Shown: positions 10,921-22,091 of the stretch, in pieces
Numbering within the stretch: position 1 is the stretch's first letter
How the letters are laid out: each line of letters begins with the position of its first letter
Assembly: GCA_030549495.1 (NCBI GenBank)
Contig: JAUIRK010000925.1
Coordinates: 620,001 to 684,000, forward strand
From: Nectonema munidae
Lineage: Eukaryota; Nematomorpha; Nectonematoida; Nectonematidae
Direction of reading: 5' to 3'
Length of the DNA: 64,000 nucleotides
Position numbers and translations under genes: made by a program
The notes under the pieces: generated by a model
Database searches by the model: none
What the model was told of the DNA's origin: nothing
The model's input: only the letters and a program-made list of their open reading frames with translations

Positions 10921-12720
10921 ATATTGGAGGGGCCAAAAATTTTCTCATTATAAATATTTTAAAATCTATATTCAGATAGTTTGTGAATTCTAAAATACAT
11001 AAAAAATAATTAAAGCTGTTAAAAAATTGTTCTTTAGAATCTTTTTTTTCTGAAATTTTTGCAAAATCTATCTTAATTACAAAAAAACGGGTGTAAAAAC
11101 TTGACTTATTAATAAGAAATGAAAAAAATGACTGGTGTCACACTGGTCCTTAAAGAGTTAGATAAATTGATAATTCATAAAATAAATGTGTTAAATATTG
11201 ACGATTACGTAGATATAATTCAAAGTTATATAAAATATTGACTTATTTTTTATATTCTTAATGCATATGTATCTCTATATTTTTCACAGATATTTCCTTT
11301 TATAATAAAATAAAATATGAAGATCAAGAAAATATTCCCTTTGACAAAATTTTTTAAAATTTCTATCAAAAAAAAGTCTGAAAACATCGATTATATATAA
11401 AAATTAGTTGTATAAATATATAAAGAAATTACTTCTCCCCATGAAACAACATGATTTGTGGAATTATCATTAACCAACTTCCATAACTTTAAAATGAAGA
11501 GCTGACTAGACATTTTAAAAAAGGAATGAAAAGCAAATCCTATTTTTAAAATAAAATAAAAAAATTTAAATGATCAATGTATTTTGAGTATACACAAGTA
11601 CAATTGTGTAGAATCCAACTATTTTATTGAGCGCTCTACATTAGACGTCACCAACTTAATGTTTAAATTTCCTATGGCCAAAAGTTTTTAAACCTAAAGT
11701 TTTTAAAGTTTAAATATGTTTTTATTTTGGTTGAGTTCGAAATATATTTTACTGAACAAATATTTTCTTATTGTGTGATATATTCTATTACTAATGGTAC
11801 TCATAAATTTTATTTTTGAAAAGTGTTGAATCACCTTCAGCGACTAATAAGTTTTATAGGAATTCAGTTATTGTAATTTAAAAAACAAAAAAGAATTTCA
11901 CTTTCCAAAGAATTTTGGAAGAAAATGTTTTTTTTACTATTTCTATTAACCTTTTTTGTATATTCTACCTCTTTTCAATGACTCAACGACACTTCACCTA
12001 CTTATATGGAGATATAATGAAATGAAGCAAATTTAACTGAATTAAATCAACTGCAAAAACTACGATACACTATATTTTGCTAGAACAGAGACACATACAA
12101 CTATATGTTATATTTACAAAAATCAATTCAAAAATAGAGAACGTTTAAACATGATTATTGAAGACTGTAAAAATAACTCAAAACAAGGATTTAACTATCA
12201 AAAGACTAAAATAGTTTGTCTTCCTAGCTAGAAAACCTTCCTTTCCTTGAAAATTGGTACTTAGCATAAAACCATAGTTCATCAATTATGTTCTCAATAT
12301 ATCTAAAGGTCGAATAACTACTAAATAATATACGTTCATAATAACCACGGTTACACGAATATACCATAGACAACAATATCGAGCCTTTTGGTATAGCAGA
12401 GGTACTAAATAACACACAAACTTACCATAATTTATGTAGATCACTCTCATCTCTTAAAACCAAATTCAACTTCCACTAACACAGATTATAGGTGTCCTCA
12501 CTATCATAACACACAAGATTCACACGTAGATTTTTTTCCAAAACAAATTTCTGCTAGTATATGTATAAACTAATGCAGATTGGACGTACGTACATACATC
12601 TACCCACATCATAATCAAGAGTTTAAACTTTTTATTGAGCCTTATTGTTGTACTTTTAATAAACTCCTTTTCCTTTTGCACCTTTCAATAGCTTTTACCC
12701 AGACATATTATGCATTTTTT
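10921..12720. other. No gene recognised
   Basis: AT-rich sequence with no frame longer than about 65 codons that looks coding. I see no transposon ends. Confidence 0.5.
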
Positions 12721-12850
12721 AGTTTTCGGTATCGCGTCTATAGTGAAAAAAAATCTTCCATAGCTGGACAGATGGTGAGGATAGTCACGATCGGGAATCG
12801 AACGCAAAAGATATGGATCAACGTTCTTACGTTCCTAACGATAAAATCAA
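12721..12850 (-). mobile_element. tRNA-derived SINE
   Basis: Read on the minus strand, it has a tRNA-like B box, GCGTTCGATTCCCG, followed by ATCGTGACTATCCTCACCAT, CTGTCCAGCTATGGAAG and GATACCGAAAACT. The same order occurs at 43741-43890 (plus). An A-box-like GTTAGGAACGTAAGAACG lies upstream. A plus-strand open frame at 12580-12921 crosses it and is not a gene. Confidence 0.75.
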
Positions 12851-14033
12851 AAATAACACTATGCCCTATGCTATTTGATTTAGGAGTTTACAATATATAT
12901 TCTTCCTTCCGCTGGGCATAAAATTCGTCTTATGGTGGTAAAGAATGGTTAAGTGCTCTGGAGAATGATTTGAAATTTCATTTTCACCATGTTTTGCTCA
13001 AATCTTCAATTAATTTATATTTTGTTATCATATGTTTTAAACTTTTTATCTTTAGTCTATCAAAATCTTAAATTGTAATTATTTTAATTAAAATATTATG
13101 CTATTTAGGATATTTTTTTCTAATTTGAATTTTTTTATCTTTTATTTTTTTAAATTTAAAATGATTTCTTATAATCTAATTTTCAAGTTAATAGCCATTT
13201 TTTAGACTTATATTTTTGGGCTTATTTCAGGTAATTCCTCTATAATTTTATTATGTAGTTTTTTTTGCATTCTTCCTAGAAAAAAATTTGTTCAATTTTA
13301 ATATTCTTACATCGTGTTAATATTTATATAATCTTTCCATATTATATTTTTACAAATAAAGATTATTTTATATATAATTTGTATGAGAATCTATATGTGG
13401 CATCTTTTGAAGTTTGATTACTGTTATATAAATTTAAAATGATCTAACAACAATGACTGCAAAAAAACGTGTGTCTCCTTTATATATTCTCTGTTTCTAG
13501 TTTTTCACGTTCCCTTATTTTTGTAATATTTAGAATATATATTGGCAATTTGATTTAAGAAAAAATAATATATTATAAAAGTTTTTATCTGAACAATTTT
13601 CGGCTAAAATTTTAGGGTAAATAAGTGTTGTCTATGTCTTGCAGATGTCTGGCTCTACTAAAATTTTCCATAATTTTTTTTCTGCTAATTCGCTAAACTT
13701 TTAAAAGTGTGACAAATAAGTGCCATTCTAATCACTTGAGAATTTAAAGCGAAAATATATATTTATATAAAGTGAAGTTATATATCTGTGTTATCTCCTT
13801 CCCAATTCGAAAATCAGAGAAATGTTGATGGAATAGTAAAAAAGTAAATCATTCACTAAAAAAAAATTTTAAAGTGGGGAGGGGGGGGGGGGGGAGATAA
13901 CAGAAAAGTACTGATTTTGTATTCTTTGAAAGCATTGGCTGAAGAATTAAGTTAAATTTGTATGAAATCATGTTTATATTCTTCTTCGTATTTCGTAGCT
14001 ATGGGACGATACTAAAGTTTTGTACAATTTCGA
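12851..14033. other. No gene; repeat end with long G run
   Basis: Very AT-rich. Near 13877-13905 a long run of G is followed by AGATAACAGAAAAGTACTG. This matches repeat ends near 14182, 22096 and 31836. Confidence 0.5.
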
Positions 14034-14348
14034 TTCTGATGCAGGCCAGTAGCTAGGACTCTTCAATTGGGAGGGCCGGAAAAAATTTAGGGGGGGGGGC
14101 AAAATTTTTTTGGTACTTATGGGTTATCCCTCCCCCATTAAAAAATTTTTTTTTAGTAAATTACTGAAAAAAATTTAAGTGGGAGGGAGATAACAAAATT
14201 TTTTATATATAGTAAAAATAAACCATTTTTTGAACCCTTTATTGATATCGAAATATATTAAATTGGAGGGGGGCTCTTAATCTGAGTTAGGGGGGGGGGT
14301 GGGCTTAGCCCCCTCCTGCCCTCTCTGGCTACGGGCCTGAATCTGATG
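14034..14348. mobile_element. hAT-type MITE
   Basis: Starts CAGGCCAGTAGCTAGGA (14042). The reverse complement of its end is TCAGGCCCGTAGCCAGAG (ends 14340). Flanks are TTCTGATG (14034-14041) and ATCTGATG (14341-14348), 7 of 8 equal. About 300 bp with G/C-rich ends and no coding capacity. Confidence 0.75.
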
Positions 14349-15872
14349 CTAATTCTTTTTATTTTGAAACTTTTTATTTTTCACAAATCGACCAAGTATT
14401 CAATTAGCAATTTTTATCTTTGATTAATTCAAAAAACATCACTATTTTTCTACACTCTTATACTTAACACAAATGATGATAATTATCTTATAAACCTTTT
14501 ATACAAGTCTAAATATCTATAAAAAAAATACCTCTCTATTAACCTGTTAACATCCAATGTCCCATAAATAGAAGGTAGACAAAACCGAATTTTTGATGGA
14601 ATTCAAAATGAATTGATCAAAATCCTCTGCTTTAAGTAGATTATTGCATCACGAAAACACAAATCAACCACACAACCAACCTCTTTAACACATTCTCATA
14701 ACTGCTATTTTGTCCTGGGCGATTGATGCCAAACTAAAGACATCATTTATCTGATTACATGCTTTAACAATAAACTGAAGATCTACAAGATGCTAAGAAC
14801 AAAATAGCGCTCAAATCCTTGGATTATCACTTCCGATTATAAGACACTCTTTCCCAACCCAACGAAGTCAGAGATATAAACTCTTGATCATAAACCTAAC
14901 AAACTTAATTGAATATAATAAACAAAGAAGAACATTACATCAAAACTTTTTTCTTTCTCTCAGTTCAACTCGTCTTCATACTGACATCTCCATGCAATTT
15001 ACAGATTTGAAGTTTTTCGCATGTTTCTAATCTTCTTCTAGGTAAAACCGCTAGCTCTGCTAATTCTCTATATGCAAGAATAAATGTTTTTATCGTATAT
15101 GTAGATACAAAAACCGAAAAGAGTAATCAACAATAGATCTTGCTATACATAAAATGTTTACCTTGTCTATTTGATAGAAAAATATGTTTCAAAAAATAAT
15201 TGGAGATCGAGGTATCGGTAGGTAGCCGTAAATTTTTCCGATACATGAAAAATCGCGCTTCTCACGATTCCGATTAATCCTTCCATCTCTACACTTTCGA
15301 ATAAAGCACTTTCATAAAGTTAATTAAAAACTTGTATGAAAAGCGTACACGCAAAGGAAATTAATATTCTCATTTTTATTATCTCTTTTTTCGTGTTTTG
15401 AAGCAAGGTGCTAACTTTTATTATTTTCTTGCATTCCTCTTCTTTTTTGATAGTAATCCACTTTTTTCCAACACATCTCTACACTCTTGACGTATCTTTT
15501 GAAGTAATCTCCTTTTCTATGGGTGAAGACAAAACTATCCTGGACATGTTTGACCCTCTTTAAACCAAGATCTCTTTTTGCTTGGTTTCTAACTTTTTTC
15601 AATTATTTACAAGTATATATAATTAGGATAAAATATAGTTTAACGTAGGCCAGCTCTGACTCCTAGTATTTACAAAAATCGCTTTTGATTCCAAAAACCT
15701 AAAACTCGATATATTTAACGCCAACTCTTACTTCCGGCTTCCTTACATAAATAAAAGTGTTTTTTGAATACGTAAAAATCCTCTTCTACTTCTAAATTTT
15801 GTTGGATACTGACTTCGACTCAGTACAGATATGTACGCATACCCACTTATACTAAACAAATACACACTTATA
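14349..15872. other. No gene recognised
   Basis: A minus-strand open frame at 15411-15602 is Lys/Arg-rich and short, and I do not call it. TTAACGCCA occurs at 15716. Nothing else is recognised. Confidence 0.45.
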
Positions 15873-16345
15873 TACAGTTGACTATCTCTATCCGGAAATC
15901 ACTAATTCGGACCTTCGTTAAACCGGGACATTGATTATTCCAGAAATCTTTAATTTAGTAAAATTATTGATTGATTGATTCCATTAACAACTGGGCTTCT
16001 TGAAGGTTTAGTAAAATAAAAGTTTCCTAAATGAAGAAGAACTAATGAGTCGTTTATATCTTGCTTTTAATAATTTAAAAAGAAATGTTCAAAAATTGTC
16101 TACACGCAGTAGAATCAGTACATCTGAAGATTAACTTACAAATTCTAATGTGCAATAAATTTTTTGTTGTATTTTCAGTATGAACTGACATCTGACATTA
16201 AATTTTAATTCTAGTCAAATTTATGCTGAGAGAAATTGAGCAAGTAAAGTGTGCTTTTTTTTATTAAAATAAAAAGAAACACTAAACCGGAAAAATGACT
16301 AATTCGGAAAATCCCAAACATTCCAATTAGTGATAGTCGACTGTA
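15873..16345. mobile_element. pogo/Tigger-type MITE
   Basis: TA dinucleotides flank the element at 15873-15874 and 16344-16345. It starts CAGTTGACTATCTCTATCCG and ends GATAGTCGACTG (12 of 13 terminal bases complementary). Further in, AAATCACTAATTCGGACC on the left and GACTAATTCGGAAAA on the right are shared subterminal words. CAGT(T/C)GACTATC termini with a TA duplication are typical of pogo-like (Tigger) elements. The 469-bp interior is non-coding. A Tigger transposase remnant lies at 39236-39810. Confidence 0.85.
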
Positions 16346-17128
16346 CTACTGATTTTTTAAATTTATCAATCTGTCTATGGTTTGCTTTATATAGAAAGAT
16401 TATGAAAACAAAAAATATCAAAATTATTTATTAAAAACATGAACCGCACAATGTGTTCATTTTCTAGGGATAAATGAGGAAAATTGTAACAAAACCACAT
16501 TTTAATGCGAAATTTGGTCTTGGTCTTTCTTCACCGGTGTCTCGTCAATATTTGGAGAACATGCCGGAGGCCGCTACTCTTCGGTTATTTTCGAGGTCAT
16601 TATCTGTCAACTTTGATTTTATTTTTGATACTTGTAAATAGCTGCTCGCATATAAGTAATCCCAAATAGTGACATTTTTTCTTGCAAAATCTATGATTTT
16701 AGGATAAGCGTTTTTAATCCAAAATCTCTTGGGACCAGATTAGAAGCCTTCACGGGCCGTAGGTTATGCCCATCCATCGTCTAGATCAATGTGTATCAAA
16801 CTAGTAGGTGTAGGCAAATTAAAGTACATATTTTACATATAATGACCATATGTAGTGGATGATTTAATCTCCCAAAAACTTACAAATCCTTAACATCGTT
16901 TGAAATATCGCGAATCCTGATTCGGTGGTACTCCTAATTTCTGACTCTTCAGAATTTTTTCTGCGTGGCTGTGTAACCCAAGGTTGGGTATATGGCGTAA
17001 AACCTCCACTTTATTGGAACATCTATAGCACATCTTGCGATAAGTACTATAACATCCAAATCCATTTGTGAGCGTCGATTTCAATAACTGGCTAAAAGCG
17101 ATAAGGAAGGAGAACTTTCAAGGAAGAG
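16346..17128. other. No gene recognised
   Basis: A minus-strand frame at 16890-17084 (64 codons, six Cys) has no motif I know. The rest is AT-rich flank. Confidence 0.4.
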
Positions 17129-17290
17129 TGAGAGTATATCAACTGTTTACTCGAAAACAGCAAAAGTGAAAGGAATCTTGGCTTCTAACAAAATAGCAAA
17201 TTTAATTTCAAAGCCTCGCATTATTCGTGAATCTTTGATTATGCCTGTGGTGACCTTAATGCTCCTAAAAGGCATAGATCCGAGTAATTA
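17129..17290 (+). pseudogene. ZBED5/SCAND3-like hAT transposase, N-terminal fragment
   Basis: Frame reads ILASNKIANLISKPRIIRES then LIMPVV, matching the segment after the BED finger in this hAT group ('l.aSy.iA.liak..kphtIgEsLi.P'). The continuation of the same protein is found at 19464 onward, so the gene has been split by inserted repeats. Confidence 0.65.
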
Positions 17291-17326
17291 GTGTTATTCC
17301 TTTTAGTAACTAATCAGTAACACGAC

Positions 17327-17466
17327 CAGGGTTGGGGTTAATTATAATTGCGTGATTGAAAATTAATTACAATTACACCGTAATTGAAATTGAAAAAAAA
17401 AATTGGAGACATAATTGAAATTATATTTATAATTTGAGCCTTGTAATTGAAAAGATAATTGCCAAT
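17327..17466 (+). repeat. MITE copy, 5' portion (TAATTGAAATTG repeat)
   Basis: Begins CAGGGTTGGGGTTAATTATA and is rich in AATTGAAATTG words, with CCTTGTAATTGAA near its end. A direct second copy lies at 19338-19463, ending ATAATTGACCCCACATTG. The reverse complement of that end (CAATGTGGGGTCAATTATA) resembles the left end, so the intact element would have inverted termini. Confidence 0.65.
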
Positions 17467-17864
17467 TTTTTGGTTCTAGGACAGTGGTTTCTAAACTTTT
17501 TCTGATCGTTACCCACTTTTCATACATGCTCCTTGTCTATGACTAGTATCTAACATTTATAATAACAAGATTAATTAAAAGGGAACATTTTTCTTAAAGA
17601 TGTTTCAAGAATAAGCAAAAAAAGAAGGAAACAGAAAATCCACTCAATGGAAAAAGTTTATTAATCCTACGCTATGTGATTTAATCTTTCAAATTTGATA
17701 ACATTGTAACAATCAAGTGCTCTACTTGGGAGACAATTCTACTCCGTTTGAAGGGTAATGTTGCTTACTGATAAGTAATAAAAGGTTGGTTGGTTTTGGC
17801 ATTGTTTGTACGTTCGCGTATCTACAGTATACACAGGTGGGAAAAGAAGCCCTCCTTCCACCGG

Positions 17865-18365
17865 CTATCTACTAGGGTTTGCTACCGGTTCTGAAATACC
17901 AGGACGTTCCCGGTTCTAAAAATTTGGGAACCGTCTCGAAACCCAAAAGTATTCCCGGTTCCGAGAATAACTTAGTTGTAATTGATTAATTTCACTATGC
18001 AATTCTTTGCATAAAACTTTACTGCACTTCATTCGTATAAAATCTTCTTTCATTGTCATCTCATTTTAATGGTAAACGGAGAAAAGGGTGCAAACGACAA
18101 AAGAGTTTATTTTTCTTTATTTTCTCTGCTGCACGCTTTTGTCGTTTGCACACTTTTCTCCTAGAACCATTTTAATGATAATGATATAGAAAGAAGAAGT
18201 GTACATCTGTTTATAAATACAACAAAAAGATTCAATTTCATTGCATCTTTTTGTTGTCTATATATCTCCTTAAGGAACGGTTAGGAACCGGATTTCCCTG
18301 TTTTGTAAGTTTTTTTTCGGTATCGGTTCCTAATTTTCGATACTTATGCAAACCCTACTATCTAC
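17865..18365. mobile_element. Fold-back hAT MITE with perfect 8-bp target duplication
   Basis: CTATCTAC lies at 17865-17872 and 18358-18365. The element (17873-18357, 485 bp) starts TAGGGTTTGC and ends GCAAACCCTA, perfect 10-bp inverted termini. CCGGTTC and GGTTCC words repeat towards both ends. The centre contains large hairpins (see next entry). Confidence 0.92.
18040..18257. repeat. Long hairpin and second hairpin inside the MITE
   Basis: The arm at 18078-18103 and the arm at 18136-18161 are inverted with 25 of 26 bases paired. The core GTGCAAACGACAAAAG pairs with CTTTTGTCGTTTGCAC across a 32-nt loop. Partial pairing extends out to about 18045/18198 (CATTTTAATGGT with ACCATTTTAATG, CTTCTTTC with GAAAGAAG). 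A separate 13-bp perfect hairpin has arms ACAACAAAAAGAT (18219-18231) and ATCTTTTTGTTGT (18245-18257). Confidence 0.9.
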
Positions 18366-18442
18366 CCGCTAAACTCCTCTAGTTTTATTTATGCATATAT
18401 GGCCCCTCAGGGGGCCATGGGCCACAGTTTGGGAACCAATGT

Positions 18443-19337
18443 TAAATCTAGGAGAATCATCGGCAATCCTATCACACTTCAATCAATCTTATAGATGACA
18501 GTCAATGAAGGTTATTTTCTCCCTAACTCTTTGAGCTTACGCTCTTTGCCTCTTTCATACTACACACGTGATACAAATAAATTACCGCATCACTGTTCTC
18601 ACTTCACTCAACTGCTACGACTCAAAAGCTTCCTTTGGCTACCTTCATGTTCATCAATTCCTGTCTATAAAGAGCAATTGTTATTATTCAGATAAATTTC
18701 GTATATTCCTGAGATACTGGTAAAAAATCATACCCCTTTTCATTGTTTCAATATTCCTTCCTATATTTCCACACATGACTTCGATGTGGTGATGATGAGA
18801 AAAATTTGTATTACTACTAACACGCGTAGTTGTGAAGAAGCGGTAAGTTCATAGAGATAAAGAGAACAACAATTCTTCACAGCTGGCATATAAAGTGGTA
18901 CGAACGATTGTCGCACTAGCCATTCGGTACCCGAGTATCCCTGCATCTTCTGCTCCTGTGGAAACGCCTTTTCTCACTCGCTGGCAAAATTATCAGGCCA
19001 GGCCTATGCCGTCAGTCCGATTCCAGATTTGAGGAGTGATTTTAAATTTTAATAAAACTTTCATGAAAAGGTGTGTTTTTCATTTATTTAAAATATATGC
19101 TGAAGTTAATCCACCTCAGGAGGGGTTGGCAGTTGGATGGGTGACTCTTTGCAGGACATATCAGTGAGCCCTACTTATCAAAGGCTGGGTAGCGTACATT
19201 GTCGTAATTGGTTTGTGCACCTTAAAGATCCCTAACGAATATTCGAAAAGAGTAGAGGAATTTCCCTCTTCTCAGGTTTCCTTCCTTCGGTGCCCATCTC
19301 GATGCCTAGCCCAAGGGCTGAAGCGAATGGATTAAAA
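18443..19337. other. No gene recognised
   Basis: Short open frames only. The segment 19090-19330 is less AT-rich than its surroundings but matches nothing I know. Confidence 0.4.
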
Positions 19338-19463
19338 AAAATGTAATTGAGGAGAAAATTAATTATATAATTTTAATTGAAATTGAAAAAAAATGGCGAC
19401 ATAATTGCAATTATAATTGTAATTTGGGCCTTGTAATTGAAATTTATAATTGACCCCACATTG
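19338..19463 (+). repeat. MITE copy, 3' portion (TAATTGAAATTG repeat)
   Basis: Direct copy of most of 17327-17466, ending ATAATTGACCCCACATTG at 19463. ZBED5-like coding sequence resumes directly after it. Confidence 0.65.
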
Positions 19464-20508
19464 ATGAAATCGCAGTGATGTTGAAAGCATATTAGTTTCT
19501 AAACTTACGGTAAATGAGTTCTCACTTCAAATAGATGCATCAAAAGAATGGCATTTTTTAGATTTCTTAATGTTGATGAAGGATATCACAAATTGCTTTT
19601 TACTTTGAAGTTAACGACCAATGCCCATTTTCAAAAAATGTGAGGCCTATTTTGAACAGAACGACATTTCAGTCAACAGCATTATGGCTTGTGGCAGAGA
19701 AGACTCTGTTGTCTCATTTTATCAAAGCCGTTAATTTGATAAAAATACGCATTGCAAGATCGCATCTTTCAGCATTTATGTGAAAAGAACAACGACGAAT
19801 TTCAACCACTTATATTGCATAATAAAGTCACAGGTGGCTGCCAAAAGTTAATTTTCTGTTTCGCTTTGTTGGATATTGAATCATAATTGTATATTTTTTG
19901 AATCAAACAGAACTTGGAAGAAAACTTGTTGATTAAAAAGTGAAATCGAAATTCGCTCAATTGATTTACTTTAAATGGCGGTGCCTCAATGGCTTGTAGA
20001 TGCCTTCATTGTTGGTTTATCCGAAGAAAATTAATATTGATAAAAAAAACCTTGAATGGACTTCAAAGGATCACAACAGCTTTAGCAAGTTTTAAGTATT
20101 GACGATGCCAGAATCTGTCAATGAATTAAGAGATCTCTAAAAAGTATACAATTCTCTGAAAAAATGCTGAATAGTTGAGTTGGCGTTCAGTCGGATGATG
20201 CATCTGTTTGAGTGTGATTAACAAGACTCGAAATTGCCTTAATGTAGAAAAGGAGAAGATATGCGCTCCTCAGTGATTGTTTTCACACCAATTGAACAAT
20301 AAATTGATTTAAATGAAATACTTATTCCTTTGTTTTCTATTTACGCGTGTGGTAAATGTTTTGATTGAGAACTACTTTTAATATTTGTTTTTACTTTTCT
20401 TGGCGTATCAAGTTTAGGGGCAGAGTGAGAGAGAAGAAAGATAAAAACTTAAATCGGTGTGAGTGCCATAAAAGGGTGCCACAGCCAGAATTAGGTTGAG
20501 AAACCCTG
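19464..20508 (+). pseudogene. ZBED5/SCAND3-like hAT transposase, C-terminal half, broken
   Basis: Pieces in several frames read VESILVSKLTVNEFSLQIDA, then MACGREDSVVSHFIKAVN, IKIRIARSHLSAF, and HRWLPK. These follow the order in ZBED5-like transposases (SLQLDESTD; ...HC.iHre.l; FIKa...R.F..lc; t.vRWLsrG). CAGAATTAGGTTGAGAAACC and CTG at about 20489-20508 look like the element's right terminus, since its complement starts CAGGGTTTCTCAACCT. Multiple frame changes and stops show it is dead. Confidence 0.7.
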
Positions 20509-20655
20509 CTCTTAGGGATGGCAAAGCAGTTCTATAAGAACCCAGAAGTGGTCACTCAGTGAATAGTTTTGGGAAAAAGATTGCATCCACATTGGGTCAT
20601 TTGCGATTTTAGCCAATAAGTCACATTTAAATAAGTAAATAATTTAGTCTTTGAA

Positions 20656-21310
20656 TTGAGTAAACTATTTAAAAAAATTTTATTGCTTTTCAGTCCTGAT
20701 TTCATAGATGTAAATATGCATTTTTCTTATGGCTTAAAAATGAAATATCACGACTCATGCTTGAAATTTGGTTTTACTGCATTAACGTCTCATGGGGAAG
20801 AGGAACCTAAGTGTCTTTTGTGTTCTGAAGTGTTAGAATTCACTTTTCTAAAGGCCGGCAAGTTAAAAAGACACTTGGAAATGAAGCACTCTAGTTCAGT
20901 AAACAAAACTATTGACCATTTTAAACGTTCAACAATTGCACACATTTAGGTTTGATAACAGCAATTTTTTCAAAATATTGTATGTGGTTTAAAAGCCTTC
21001 GATAAAGTTTCAAAAAATATCTTTTGTCAAAAAGTCCCACAACATAGGAAAACAGTTGATATTACCGCGATGCCAAGATATCATATAGAATGTGTTAAGT
21101 TCTGAAGTTGAAGCATATATTTTTGTCAAACGATACCGTTATTACGCTAATAGAAGAGATGTCTGATGACATAGTGTCGTAGGGAGTTTATTTATTCGGA
21201 CTTGTATCTCCAACTTAATGAAAGGACGGATGCTGCAAATTCAGTTCATCCTTGTGTTTACGTACAACATGTATATGACAAACACCTGGTAGACAACTGC
21301 AAGAGAAATA
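20656..21310 (+). pseudogene. Second ZBED5-like hAT transposase, BED finger to first catalytic region
   Basis: The open frame 20656-20949 contains a BED-type zinc finger, CLLCSEVLEF...KLKRHLEMKH, with spacing Cx2C...Hx4H. Downstream, in other frames, come SNDTVITLIEEMSDDIVS (about 21135-21180) and then LQLNERTDAANSVHPCVYVQ followed by HVYDKHL (21205-21290). This matches the 'SLQLDEStDvsn.a.l.vyvryv' region around the first catalytic Asp. The true start is probably the Met just before HFSYGLKMKYHDS rather than the first Met of the frame. The rest of the transposase is missing to the right. Confidence 0.8.
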
Positions 21311-21374
21311 GAGTATTTTACAAGATCAAAAATCTTGTAACAATTCGTATTACTTATGTTTTCAATTTCATCAT

Positions 21375-22091
21375 TTATCTTACCCCAACTTTTATAGGAC
21401 AACGGTATCGAAAAACACTCGCTCTTTTTGTCCATGTAAAATCTACAATTGCAAGGTCTTGTGAAACAAACGGAGTGCACTCTTTGAGTTGAGAATCTAC
21501 AATTTCAATCTCTTCTGCTTGTTTTTCATCATCTTCCAAAAACTGCTGATCCTCAAAATCCAAGTGGAAATTTTCATAATTTTCGCGGCACTCTTCAATG
21601 CAATCTCTTTTCACAATGAAACTACGAACCCGAGGCATAAACAAAAATGAGAAGACACGTGAGTACAATTGTTCAAAAAATCACATGGACTGTCTGTGCG
21701 TCTCTTTTCAATGTTGGCAACATGCATGCCACCTGAAGTGACATATATGTCCGGTATAATTTGATGACCTACTGCCAGACACACTATCTTTTGAGATTTC
21801 ATAACTTGACGGATTGAATATTTATGGAGTTTTCAAGCCGATGGTCATTTTTATTTTTAGTTTTTTTTCTTTTAAATTTTGAATTTATGTGCTTAAATAA
21901 TGCACATTTGTTACTGGTAATATTTAACTAGCAAAATCAACTGAAAAAAAATTCAAAAAAAGCGTTTAGGATTAGTAAAGGATTTATTCTTTAAAACAAC
22001 CTTTGGGTTTTCTAATTTCCAAACTTGAATTTTTTTAAATGAGAATTTTTTATGAACGGACATATATGTCCTCTCGGTCTTAAAGGGTTAA
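21375..22091 (-). mobile_element. Possible piggyBac-type element, one end visible
   Basis: On the minus strand, TTAA (22088-22091) is followed by CCCTTTAAGACCGAGAGGAC and the palindrome GGACATATATGTCC. TTAA-CCC termini are piggyBac-like, and the CCC(A/T)TTTAAGACC start matches the small element at 61777. Two overlapping open frames (21802-21611 and 21668-21375) follow; I do not recognise their products. The second is acidic (FLEDDEKQAEEIEIVD). The other end was not found. Confidence 0.4.

Larger units (their letters stand above)
17484..18442. mobile_element. Probable hAT-type non-autonomous element
   Basis: Starts CAGTGGTTTCTAAACTTTTT and ends CCACAGTTTGGGAACCAATG. The ends are imperfect inverted repeats of the 'CAGnGGTTCTCAAACT' type common in mammalian and arthropod hATs. 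TCTAGGA occurs just left of the start and a few bases right of the end, but not as a clean 8-bp duplication. It contains the fold-back MITE at 17873-18357. Confidence 0.5.

Noticed and set aside
12580-12921. 113-codon open frame
   Set aside because: It crosses a SINE on the other strand and shows no coding signature outside it.
17327-19463. Direct repeats read as long terminal repeats
   Set aside because: The ends are a short AT-rich MITE with inverted-type termini, and the interior holds only other MITEs with no reverse transcriptase, protease or integrase.
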